A DNA stretch of 64,000 nucleotides from Rhynchopus sp. YZ270_cl-10 (lineage: Eukaryota; Euglenozoa; Diplonemea; Diplonemida; Diplonemidae), in assembly GCA_964035575.1 (NCBI GenBank), contig OZ037877.1:1240001-1304000 (forward strand), read 5' to 3'. The first letter of the stretch is position 1; each line of letters starts with the position of its first letter. Shown one piece after another: positions 39,691-49,291 of the stretch. The position numbers and the translations under genes were made by a program. The notes below the pieces were generated by a model, which saw only the letters and a program-made list of their open reading frames with translations, was not told where the DNA came from and made no database searches.

Positions 39691-42036
39691 ATGAAGACCC
39701 TATTGCTTGCAGTAGCGGTCTCCGCTTCGCTCGCCGCAACCCCTGCGGAGGAAACCGCTGCTGTAGAGGGGTTGGTCTCTCGAGTCGCACCTGGGGTAAA
39801 AAATGACTTTATTCTTCACCTTATTGAGTCTTCCAACTGCACTGCTACAACGGGAAAGTGTTTTGGGTATTCAGCGGAAGGGGGAAAAGTGGCGCTCAAA
39901 GGAACCTCTGGGGTGGAGCTGGCGATGGCGTTTAACCACTATCTGAAATATGAGACCAGGAGCATCGTGTCATGGTGGCGCACCGGGGGTAGCCAGACTG
40001 TCAACCTGAACGCCACCGCCCCTCTCCCTGCGAACACAGTGCACATCGAACGCCACCATGCGGAACACTACTACGCAAACGTCTGCACCTTCTCGTATTC
40101 CTTCGTATGGTATCAGCTGAAGGATTGGGTTGCAGAGATCGATTGGATGGCACTCAACGGGGTTACCCTCCCTCTCGCCTACACAGGGCAAGAGAAGGTG
40201 TACCAAAAGGTGTATAATAAAATGGGTGTAACGGATGAGGATCTTGCAGGGTTCTTTGGAGGGCCAGCGTTTCTTGCGTGGGCAAGGGGGCAGGGTGAAA
40301 TGGCATGGGGAGGCCCTCTCCCGCAGTCGTGGATTGATGGGCAGTGGGAGATGCAGAGGCAGATCCTTCCGTTGATGCGTGCCTTCGGAATGCGTCCGGT
40401 GTTGCCTGGGTTTCAAGGGAACGTTCCGCTTGCATTTTTGAAGCTTTATCCGACGGCGAACATTTCGCGTGTTGGAACCTGCACCTCAGAGATTCGTGCG
40501 GCGCATGCTTGCGCACCGTGGATGGATGCGCTAGACCCTCTCTTCAACACTACTGCCGATCTTTTCATGAAAACTCTCATCGACGACTTCGGTACGGATC
40601 ACTACTATGCTGCGGATGGAACCTTTTCTCATACGGCAGCACCATGGTACGACAGCGCACGACACGAATATGATGCATCCCTCGACGCTGTCATCGATGA
40701 GCACGCCAAACAGCACTCCACCGCCGCCTTCAACGGCATGGCAAGAAGCGACCCTGACGCTGTCTGGATCTTCCAAACATGGTCCTGGGAATACGGCGCC
40801 AAGCAGCCTTACATGCAAGGATGGATCGAAGGCGCGCCAAAGGGCCGTCTTGTCCTCCTCGATCTTATGGCGGAAGAGTCGCCCATCTGGAAGGAAACCA
40901 GCTCTTACTATGGTGCCCCCTACATCTGGTGCATGCTCCACAACTTCGGAGGGAACGATGGAATGTGGGGCGACCTCCCCGCTCTCTCGACAGGACCTAC
41001 CACGTCTGTTAACGGGACGACCATTATTGGGACCGGGCTGACGATGGAGGGGACAAACCAGAACCCGGTTGTGTACGAGTTTATGAATGAAATGGCGTAC
41101 CGCAGCGAGCCTGTTGATCTGGAGAACTGGGTTGCGGAGTACGCGGCGCGGCGGTATGGTACTGAGAACGCCGATGCGACCGCAGCGTGGAAGGTGCTGC
41201 TGACGACTGCCTACAACGCGAGCGGCTACGGCATGATGGAGTCGAAGGACACCGTCACCGCCATCCCCTTCGGCGCTGCCTGGGACAAGCTCAACGGCGC
41301 GCACTGGTACGACGAGGTCCACTTCCTCAACGCTTGGAGCTCTCTCCTCAAGGCAGGAACCGACCCCAAGATCAAAGCCCTCGAAGCTGCTGGGGTGTGG
41401 ACCTACCGCCACGACCTCGCCGACGTCACCCGCCAAGCCCTTGCAAAGTTCTCCTCCACCCTCTGGACCCGCCTCAATGCCTCCATCGTCGCCAAAAACG
41501 CATGCGGGGTTACCATGGGTGGAGGTGCAATGGAAACTCTCGCCAACGATACCAACACAATGGTTGCAACGGTTCCTGGCTTTTCGATGGGGAGGTGGGT
41601 GGAAGCTGCGAAGACTTGGGGTGCAGGCGACGAGAACACGACAGCACAGATGTCGTGGAACGCAAAGACGCAGGTCACCTTTTGGGAGTACCCGATGCCT
41701 TCCCCGACAAACTCGAGCATCATGACGACACCTGGGCTGCTGGACTACGCAAACAAACAGTGGTCAGGCCTCCTCGACACCTACTACGGCGCACGCTGGG
41801 CTCTCTACACAAAGATGGAGGTGCAAGCCCTCATGGCAGGAAGCACCCTCGACGAAAACACCTTCCACGCTGCGCTGATCACCTGGTTCAACACGTGGCG
41901 TGACACGCACGACTCCTTCCCGACGGAGCCCATCGGCGACACCTACACAGTCGCACAGACGATGTACGACGACTACGCGCCGCAGATCATGGAGGCCCTC
42001 CAAAACAACGATTTTTCATACCCGTCATGTGAGTGA
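39691..42036 (+). CDS. NAGLU: Alpha-N-acetylglucosaminidase (GH89), 781 aa
   Basis: Lysosomal or secreted exo-glycosidase releasing terminal alpha-GlcNAc, in animals from heparan sulfate. MKTLLLAVAVSASLAATPAE is a signal peptide. The GH89 catalytic domain is clear: ALNGVTLPLAYTGQE, GGPAFLAWARGQ...WGGPLPQSW, YIWCMLHNFGGNDGMWGDL, EGTNQNPVVYEFMNEM, then the C-terminal domain (VTRQALAKF, LLDYANKQWSGLL). Family nucleophile corresponds to E453. The acid/base glutamate of human NAGLU (E316 in DTFNEM) aligns with DGTFSHTAAP at 309-318, which has no Glu, so catalysis may differ or another residue serves. Single exon. Several N-x-S/T sequons. A family-B repeat follows 64 bp after the stop. Confidence 0.92.
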   Translation: MKTLLLAVAVSASLAATPAEETAAVEGLVSRVAPGVKNDFILHLIESSNCTATTGKCFGYSAEGGKVALKGTSGVELAMAFNHYLKYETRSIVSWWRTGGSQTVNLNATAPLPANTVHIERHHAEHYYANVCTFSYSFVWYQLKDWVAEIDWMALNGVTLPLAYTGQEKVYQKVYNKMGVTDEDLAGFFGGPAFLAWARGQGEMAWGGPLPQSWIDGQWEMQRQILPLMRAFGMRPVLPGFQGNVPLAFLKLYPTANISRVGTCTSEIRAAHACAPWMDALDPLFNTTADLFMKTLIDDFGTDHYYAADGTFSHTAAPWYDSARHEYDASLDAVIDEHAKQHSTAAFNGMARSDPDAVWIFQTWSWEYGAKQPYMQGWIEGAPKGRLVLLDLMAEESPIWKETSSYYGAPYIWCMLHNFGGNDGMWGDLPALSTGPTTSVNGTTIIGTGLTMEGTNQNPVVYEFMNEMAYRSEPVDLENWVAEYAARRYGTENADATAAWKVLLTTAYNASGYGMMESKDTVTAIPFGAAWDKLNGAHWYDEVHFLNAWSSLLKAGTDPKIKALEAAGVWTYRHDLADVTRQALAKFSSTLWTRLNASIVAKNACGVTMGGGAMETLANDTNTMVATVPGFSMGRWVEAAKTWGAGDENTTAQMSWNAKTQVTFWEYPMPSPTNSSIMTTPGLLDYANKQWSGLLDTYYGARWALYTKMEVQALMAGSTLDENTFHAALITWFNTWRDTHDSFPTEPIGDTYTVAQTMYDDYAPQIMEALQNNDFSYPSCE

Positions 42037-43517
42037 GGGTCATGTGATTAGGTGGGGGTTTTATTGTGATAGTTCAGTCTTATAAACTTTCTTTTTTTAG
42101 TGCCTGCGTCCCAGAGGCGTTGTGCACTATCTTCACCTTTTTTTTCTCGTTGGAGATATAATGCAATCTTCAGAATACACTTCCCGCCTTTCTCTCTCTC
42201 TTTCTCCTCCGCATCCGCACATAACGCGCTCGTGTGCGTGTGTGTGACCCTCCTCCCCCCAAGTCATTACGTGCTTCATGTGTTTCGTGTATTGTTTCCC
42301 GTGGTTTTGTAGACCCTAAGTTAGAAAAGAACTGGAGAAGGTTTTTCGAAAAAAAACACAAAAAAAAGGTAAAAAAGAAAAATAAATAGTGGAGCTCATC
42401 CCCTCGGGTGGCTACATTTTAATACTAATATTGGTTGCAAACAGTGCTCGGCGCACTATCGAAAAAATTCCTGAATCAGTCTACACTACAAAACCAAGTT
42501 TTCAAGGGAAAAAAATCGGCCGACTATGTGTACAGAACTCGTCTTAGGACAGAGGTGATTGTCGATACTACAAAAAAAGCAACAACAGCGAATATTTCTT
42601 CTCTATATGGATGGTGTGATTTGTGCGAATGTTATCGTATGGTGGTTGCTGGTTTCAAAACAACTCCCCCCTTTAGTGTGAAACCTCCTCCCCACAAGTG
42701 TACTTTGATTTTAAGTGTGAGCGTGTGGTTGATCTCAGGTGGTGGGTTGTCTCTTAGCATTTTTCGGAAATATATAGGCCCATTTCCTGTGTGAGTTGTT
42801 GTGTGTCATGTGGAAGCGAACAAACAACCTTTATTTTTCTCCCCCCGTTTATAGTCTTTTGAGCAACAAGCAAAGAGGAACGAGTCTCTCGAGCATTTTG
42901 GAGTTATGTAGCCACGGATTGACTTTGAACCTGAGTGTGGTTTATTTTTGTTCAAAATGTTCGCTACTTTTTTCTCGTAGTTCTGAATGCGAACGTCAAG
43001 TCCCGTTTTTTTTTGTGAGGTAAAAAAAGGGGAAAACGTTGTTTTAAAGAGTGTCGTCATTGAAACGCAGCCCAAAGGTTCAAATAGTACCTTGAGTGGC
43101 GCAATGTTGGGGATGAACAAAATAGACAGCAAAATATGACAACAACCGACATTTTTGATGTGTGTTCCAGAAGGCACATCCGATTTTTTCATTTTCCCCC
43201 CTTCCTTTTCCCCCTTCCCCCTCAGACACGTATTCCATCTTGACATTCAAAAAAACAAAAACGTTAGAAAAACAAACAAATAAGAGACATCTTTTTTTTT
43301 TTGTCCCACTCTCTCACAACTTTTCCACCCTCCCTCTCCCTCCCCTCCCGCAATAAAACCAAACCATCCCAGACCGCCTTACAACACTACACAAAATCGT
43401 TGTCGCCCTCCCACTCTCCCCTCTCCCCCCCCTCCACTCATCTGTTTTCCCTTTCGTTTCCTTTTAACCATCTTTCTCTCTCTCTCCCTCCTCCTCCTCC
43501 CCCACTTATCTCCTCAA
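42037..43517. other. Gene-free 1.5 kb
   Basis: Family-B (42100-42140), family-E variants (42386-42425, about 42476-42510) and family-G (42552-42580) follow one another, the clearest example of modular order. The last 300 bp is C/T-rich and probably the promoter or 5' UTR of the next gene. Confidence 0.5.
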
Positions 43518-45044
43518 ATGCACGAAAATACTCTACAGCAGAGCGCTCCCTCTACCATTGGGTCAGTCCTCACGAAGGCAACTGAACACAACAGAGGTCC
43601 TGAGGTGGCATCATCCTTTCAGGAAAGTGAAAGGATGAAAGGAAGCGAAGGAACACCTGATGGGGGGCATGCACACCATACCACCTCCACCTCCACCGCC
43701 ACCCCTGACGACGTAGACTCGGATGCACACTACAGTGACAACGCACCTGCTACAGAAACTTCGTATATACCTCAAATCTCCGATCGTGCAAACACCACCG
43801 CAGCCTGCTCGGACACAGAGTATAGCGATAATGCTCCTGCGTGCCCTCGGGTGCGCAAAGAGAAGGTCCGCAAGGAGGCGAAAACACCGCAAAATCTGAA
43901 AAGAGAGAGAGAGCTGGCAAGGGAATGCAGCCAGCACCACCCCACGCTGTCGCCCCCTGCCGCACCGCCACCACGGCAGTACGATGCGGAAGAGGTGCGT
44001 GCCCTCGGGGTGGAGTGTACTGCATATTTCTCCGGTACGCACGCCGTAAAGGAGGGGGGTGTGTCACCCCTTTGTGGCATCTTCAGTAACTGTAGTGAGG
44101 TTGACAATGCTGTGTACCCTGGGTTCATCTATACCGGGTCGGTCCACGATGTCTCCCGCCTCCCCCACGGCCAAGGAACCAAAACGTACCACACCGGCAG
44201 CACGTTGCACTGCGCGTTGTGGGTGAACGGCGCTGCGCATGGCGAGGCGACGCTCACGAAAACTAACAAAAACGGGACCCTCGCCTCGGTCTACCGAGGC
44301 ACGTGGCAGGGGGGTGTCCGCGATGGAGCAGGCATATTGTTTAAACAGAACGGCGCTGTTTCTGCAGACACCTACAGTGAAGGGAGACGGATCGCACGCC
44401 ACATCCTTTTGAAAGGGGAGTTGAAGGAGCCAGAAGAGAACAATAACAACAAGAGCACACCTAAGGAAACAACGTTGCCATGCGAGGCAGCATCCATCTG
44501 TAGACCAAACGCAAAGAGACCCATCGTGGAAAACATCTCAGGGGGCGTTGTGCCGAAGGAGAGGTCAGGCAAGGATGACGTCACCTCGGCGAAGGAGCTG
44601 AAGGAGGTGCAGGCGGCGGTGCGGCGGAGGTCAGCGGTGGCAGCGGCGGTTGTGGCGAAGAAGAGGCGGGGGAAGAAGACACGGCCGCTGACAGAGAAGG
44701 AGCAGATTACGAGGGAGGCGAGCTTTGACATCTCCACGGCAGGGCTTGCTGATGCGGGGCGCAGTAGGCAGAGACACGATGATGCGGCAGTTGTCACGGT
44801 GCAGAAGCGCGGCAGACGGCGGCGGGATGTTGAATCTGAGCATGAAGGTGGAGCAGGAGGAGGAGGAGGAGGAGGAGGGTACGCCGCAGCACGTAGTAGT
44901 GGTAGCGTGCCACCAGTGGTAACCGCAGCCTGCAGTGGTGCTGGTCGCAAGCCTCGACCTCGACCCCGCCGCAAGTCAAGCATGTCCCTGCGCTGTGAGG
45001 AGGTCTCTGTGTCCGGTTTGTTGAATCTCCCAAGTTGTGTGTGA
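43518..45044 (+). CDS. MORN-like repeat protein, 508 aa
   Basis: The N-terminal about 200 residues are low complexity, with two short repeats DAHYSDNAPA / DTEYSDNAPA. Residues about 205-295 read as three to four MORN-like units (YTGSVHDVSRLPHGQGTKTY, NGAAHGEATL, YRGTWQGGVRDGAGILF). MORN repeats form beta-hairpin solenoids used in membrane or cytoskeletal scaffolds. The C-terminal third is basic and disordered (KKRRGKKTRP, RKPRPRPRRKSS) with a glycine run, possibly nucleic-acid or membrane binding. The start is the first ATG after a C/T-rich leader. No orthologue recognised. Confidence 0.6.
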   Translation: MHENTLQQSAPSTIGSVLTKATEHNRGPEVASSFQESERMKGSEGTPDGGHAHHTTSTSTATPDDVDSDAHYSDNAPATETSYIPQISDRANTTAACSDTEYSDNAPACPRVRKEKVRKEAKTPQNLKRERELARECSQHHPTLSPPAAPPPRQYDAEEVRALGVECTAYFSGTHAVKEGGVSPLCGIFSNCSEVDNAVYPGFIYTGSVHDVSRLPHGQGTKTYHTGSTLHCALWVNGAAHGEATLTKTNKNGTLASVYRGTWQGGVRDGAGILFKQNGAVSADTYSEGRRIARHILLKGELKEPEENNNNKSTPKETTLPCEAASICRPNAKRPIVENISGGVVPKERSGKDDVTSAKELKEVQAAVRRRSAVAAAVVAKKRRGKKTRPLTEKEQITREASFDISTAGLADAGRSRQRHDDAAVVTVQKRGRRRRDVESEHEGGAGGGGGGGGYAAARSSGSVPPVVTAACSGAGRKPRPRPRRKSSMSLRCEEVSVSGLLNLPSCV

Positions 45045-45616
45045 AAAAAAACAAAATGCTTTCTGTTCAATCCAGTTGAAGGTGAATGAAGTGCAAGGGG
45101 TGCAGTGTGCTGCAGTGTGCTGCAAAACACCGTAGTGGAGAGGTCATGCAATGCGTGAGTCGTGAGGGAGAGACTAGAGTGTGTTTATACTTACACTGTG
45201 GGGTGAAGGGGGGGGGTTTTGTGGGGGGTTGAAAAGTGTTCAGTACAGTAGGCTTTTTGTTTGCCTTTTTTGGAGTGGGTCTCAGAAGACTCTTTCTTGT
45301 ATGCTTTTTGAGAAGATGTGTGCTGCACAATGAGGCAGGGTTCATCTCTCATGTGTGCTGCACAATGAGGCAGGGTTCATCTCTCATGTGTGCTGCACAA
45401 TGAGGCAGGGTTCATCTCTCAATTTATTTTCTTTTGGTTGTGCTTTTTTTTGCTTTTCCAACATCGACTGCACATCCCCGCCATATTTTTTTTTTTGTGT
45501 TTGTTTTGCCCCAAACACAGAGTAACTGCAAATAAAACCCCTTCTCTTTCTCTTATATTGACCAAAAATTGCTCCTTTTTTTGACGCTAACACAATACAG
45601 CAAACCACACAGCACA
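45045..45616. other. Intergenic DNA with triple 35-bp repeat
   Basis: Between the MORN and FATP genes. Apart from the tandem repeat at 45316-45420 it holds only T-rich leader-like DNA before the FATP start. Confidence 0.5.
45316..45420. repeat. Three tandem 35-bp family-A-like units
   Basis: Three identical units of the form TGTGTGCTGCACAATGAGGC followed by AGGGTTCATCTCTCA. The right half matches the conserved end of dispersed family A (GAGGCTTAGGTTCATCT), so this is a locally amplified variant about 200 bp upstream of the FATP-like gene. Confidence 0.9.
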
Positions 45617-48070
45617 ATGGACGCTCTTCCGTCTGAGGCGAAGATCCTTGCTTCGCTTGCAGGGAGCTACACAGCATGGAAGTGGGCGGACAACCGGTAC
45701 ATGCTTGCACACGACCTCTCGATGATTAAGCGCATGGCGCCTCTCATCTTGGAGGCGTTCCGCTTCTGTAAGACACCGGGGTTCTCTGTTGTGGACCTCT
45801 GGACTGCGACGCTGGCGGGGAAGGTCAACAAGAACAAACCTGCGCTCATCCGTGCCGAGACCGGCAAGGTGTACACCTTCAAGGACATCGAGCAGCTGAG
45901 CAACCAGGTGGCACAGTGGGTCGTCAGCGTCTCACAGTTCAAGCAGGGGTCCTGCGTGGCACTGTACATGGAGAACGACCCGGTCTACGTCGCCATCTGG
46001 CTTGGCCTTGCGAAGGCTGGAGTCGAGGTTGCGATGCTGAACTGCAACGTCAAGACCAAGGCTTTGGTGCACAGCGTCAGCATCTCCGGTGCAGTGGGCA
46101 TCATCTACGGTACCGGCCCCTGCGCTGAGAACATCGCAAACGTCCACAACGACCTGCGGGCGAAGGGAATCAACGTTTTCGCATGCTGCAGGCTTGACGA
46201 GCCTGCCTCCAGCCTGCAGGAGTCTCTCACCGCAGTGCCGAACAGCGTCGACTTCCTTGGTGTGGTTGCAAGCTTCCCGAACGCAAAGGTTGACAAGAGA
46301 CGCCGCTCGCATCTGGAAGACGCGTCGCACACCTTTGGCTACATCTACACCAGCGGCACCACAGGGCTCCCTAAGGCCTGCAAGGTGAGCCAGCTCAAGC
46401 TTCTCACCTACAGCACAGCCATGCCTGCGTACAGCATCACCGCCAACGACGTCATCTACGGCTCTGGCATGCCCCTCTACCACACCGCTGCGAACCTCGG
46501 TGTCATGGCCATGGTGCGCTTCGGGTCGACCTACATCGTGCGCAAGAAGTTCTCTGCGTCCAACCACTGGTCCGACTGCAAAGCGTATGCCCCACTATCC
46601 ATCCCTTTCACTTCTTTGCAACCAATCACCTCCTTTTCTCTTCTCTAAGCAAAGGCTTGGGTCTTGATCTTAAAGCCTCTGATGTTAGCCTCAAAATGGA
46701 TGTAAGATATGGTTGGAGGTCCCCCCACGGTGCACCGGTCATATCAAAGGTACACTGTTCATGAGAGGGGTTTTTGTATTACAACACTTTTTCACAACCT
46801 TTTGTATCCCTCCTATATGCATGTGTTGAAATACCACATCACACACAGACACAAGGCGACAGTGATGCAGTACATCGGAGAGCTCTGCCGGTACCTCCTT
46901 GCCCCGCAGCCGCACCCTGCCGAGAAGGACCACCGCCTGCGTGTCGCTGTCGGCAACGGACTCCGCCCGGAGATCTGGAATGAGTTCCAGCGCCGCAACA
47001 ACATCCCCGAGATCGGCGAATTCTACGGTGCGACAGAGGGGAATGCATTCCTCTTCAACCACTGCAAGGACTACATCGGGCAGGGCGCTGTCGGCAAGGC
47101 AGGCCCTCTTCTGCAAATGCTCAAGCCCACCTACGTTGTGAAGTTCGACATCGAGTCCGAGGAGCCCATCAGAGACCCGAAGACCGGCTTCTGCATTGAG
47201 ATCACCGATGGCAGTGCTGGGGAGCTTGTCTCGCCTATTCTCGACATCCCCACCGCCAAGGGGTCGATGCAGGACTTCGAGGGCTACACAAGCAAGGACG
47301 CAACAGAGAAGAAGATCCTGCGAAACGTCTTCAAGAAGGGCGACAGCTACTTCAGAACGGGAGACCTGCTGCGCAGGAAGGACGGCTTCTCGTACTTCGT
47401 CGACCGTATTGGCGACACCTTCCGTTGGAAGGGCGAGAACGTTTCTACTATGGAGGTGTCTGAGGTCATCTCCACCTTCCCGGGCGTGATGGAGGCCTCT
47501 GTGTACGGTGTCGAGGTGCCCGGCAAGGACGGACGTGCCTGCATGGTCGCGATCCGCCTGCTTGAGGGCCAGAGCATCAACGCCGAGAAGTTCGCTGAGT
47601 ACTGCATGGCGAACCTTCCGTCTTACTCGGTATGGAGGAGGGAAGGGGGAAAGGGTTGTATGAGGGGTTATAAAGTTGTGTATAAAAGTGTGAGGTGGGG
47701 GTCGAACATTTTGATGGTATATGTTTTGCTTTAATGTTATCCACACACAATAGGTACCGCTGTTCCTCCGCTTCTTGACCGGAATGGACACGACTGGAAC
47801 CTTCAAGCACATGAAGGTGGAGTACAAGAAGGAGGGCTTCAACCCCGAGAAGTGCAAGGACCACATGTGGTATGTAACACACGACATCCCCCCGCCACGA
47901 CCTTTCCTCGGGTCATGCACCAAGCATCATTGCATGGCTTCATTCTACGATAACACCCACACAACCACAACCATACCGCCCATAGGTACTTCGACGCAAA
48001 GAGCCGCAACTACCATGACCTGGACCAGGCTGCGTACGCAAAGCTCACTTCCGGCAACGCGAAGCTGTGA
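45617..48070 (+). CDS. FATP/SLC27-type very-long-chain acyl-CoA synthetase, 649 aa
   Basis: Exons 45617-46584, 46849-47629, 47754-47869 and 47986-48070. Activates (very) long-chain fatty acids to CoA thioesters, coupled in animals to uptake; acts at plasma, ER or peroxisomal membrane. AMP-binding motif YIYTSGTTGLPKA (242-254); family signatures YHTAANLGVMAM, RKKFSASNHWSDC, QYIGELCRYL, GNGLRPEIW, FYGATEGN (about 381), RTGDLLRRKDGF and RIGDTFRWKGENVST; C-terminal LDQAAYAKLTSGNAKL like FATPs. Start at MDALPSEAK because the upstream extension is leader-like. The N-terminal segment may be membrane-associated. All three introns begin GTATG. Substrate preference cannot be told. Confidence 0.92.
46585..46848 (+). 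other. FATP intron 1 (264 nt) containing dispersed repeats
   Basis: GTATGC ... CACACAG; joins DCKA to HKATVMQY with the spacing of animal FATPs. Contains a family-A-like block (CTAAGCAAAGGCTTGGGTC, about 46647) and a family-C block (about 46708-46778). Confidence 0.88.
47630..47753 (+). other. FATP intron 2 (124 nt)
   Basis: GTATGG ... ACAATAG, phase 0; joins LPSYS to VPLFLRFL. Confidence 0.88.
47870..47985 (+). other. FATP intron 3 (116 nt)
   Basis: GTATGT ... CCCATAG; joins KDHM-W to YFDAKSRNY, restoring the FATP C-terminus. Confidence 0.88.
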
Positions 48071-49044
48071 TTGAGGCGGGGACCTCGCGAGGATCACCCC
48101 ACAGCACCCCTTCCGACGGGCCCCGCGCGCAGCAGCCCAGCACACACAGCACCTTCACCTCCGACAGCGGGAAGCACACCGAACAGAAGCCTCACGTTGC
48201 CGCACCTCCTTGAACGAACGCATCTCTTCCTCGCACTCTGCAGCCTTGTGGTGTTATTTTACTGGAAAGAAATGTGGGGGTTGACAGCCACCACGGGACT
48301 CTAAGATTTTTTTGTTAAGGTGGCTAATCGGGGCTTTTTCTCGTTTTTTTTTATGTCTGCTTTTTTGCACGGAAAAACATATCCTTATTTTTAGCAGTAG
48401 TGGCCAAAACCAAGAAAATGGACCACATTTTGTGTAGCGTTATTCTCAAAGAGTGGAAGAAAAGAGCATGGTGATGTGCCAGGTAACATGAGTTTTTTTT
48501 CCCTTCAATGTTTGAAATGAAAATGCATGCTTTTTTTTTTGATTCATTTCATGCAAAAAAATCATTTTACTTAGCGTGGTTACCTAGGTCACATGGTCAC
48601 AGTGGGGTGGGGTGGGGGTGGGTCTTTCAAAGGCTGCTAAGCACAGTGAGGATTGTCGTCTAAATAAAACCTTTTTGTTTTTGTTTGTTATATTCTAGGA
48701 TGCGGCTATTTGTATCCTCACGTTTCTGTGGTTTTTGTTTTTTCCCCTTTTTTTTGTTTTTTTGTTTTTTTGTCGTGCCTTTTGCTTCTCTTATACGAGG
48801 GAGTATCCTGCAAAAAGTGTCGCCTATTTGTCTGTGCTTTCATTCCGGGGAGTGGCATCATACAGTGGATCAGTCGGAGGGGTGTGTACCTGCATCCAAA
48901 AAAAAAAATACATTTTTCCCCCTTCCCTCCCCCTTCCTGCCAGTTTCCTTCTTGCTCTCTCACCTCAGATGCAAAAGGGAGCTTTTTTTTCTTCGATTGT
49001 TGTGTAACTCTGATAATGCTGACTGTACGGTGGGGTCAGTCGGA
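48071..49044. other. Intergenic DNA
   Basis: A family-A copy (48631-48660) and a family-D copy (48840-48895) about 200 bp apart; a second family-D copy begins near 49020 and runs into the inverted-repeat element. No gene seen. Confidence 0.45.
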
Positions 49045-49291
49045 GATGTGCCTGCATCAATTAAGTACTACACACGGTTGACTAAGTCAGGGGGACTACA
49101 GTCGTAACCGAGTAGCTGCTAACCTAGTGGTGTTACTAGTGTAACACTCTAGTCAGGAGGACTATGAGAAATGCTGCTAGGACAAATGCCTATAGTGACA
49201 CTACTCATGCCCTCCTAGCCACTGTTTTGACGACTAGTAGTCCCCCTGACTTAGTCAACCGTGTGTGGTACTTAATTGATGCAGGCACATC
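49045..49291. mobile_element. Inverted-repeat element with 60-bp arms (247 bp)
   Basis: GATGTGCCTGCATCAATTAA at the left and its inverse TTAATTGATGCAGGCACATC at the right; arms of about 60 bp differ at only one or two places. The arm outer part is the end of a family-D repeat, so the structure could be a family-D repeat copied in inverted orientation. An inner palindrome GTGTTACTAGTGTAACAC lies near 49132. Confidence 0.85.

Noticed and set aside
40531-41436. 301-codon frame antisense to NAGLU
   Set aside because: Shadow frame; sense strand matches GH89 throughout.
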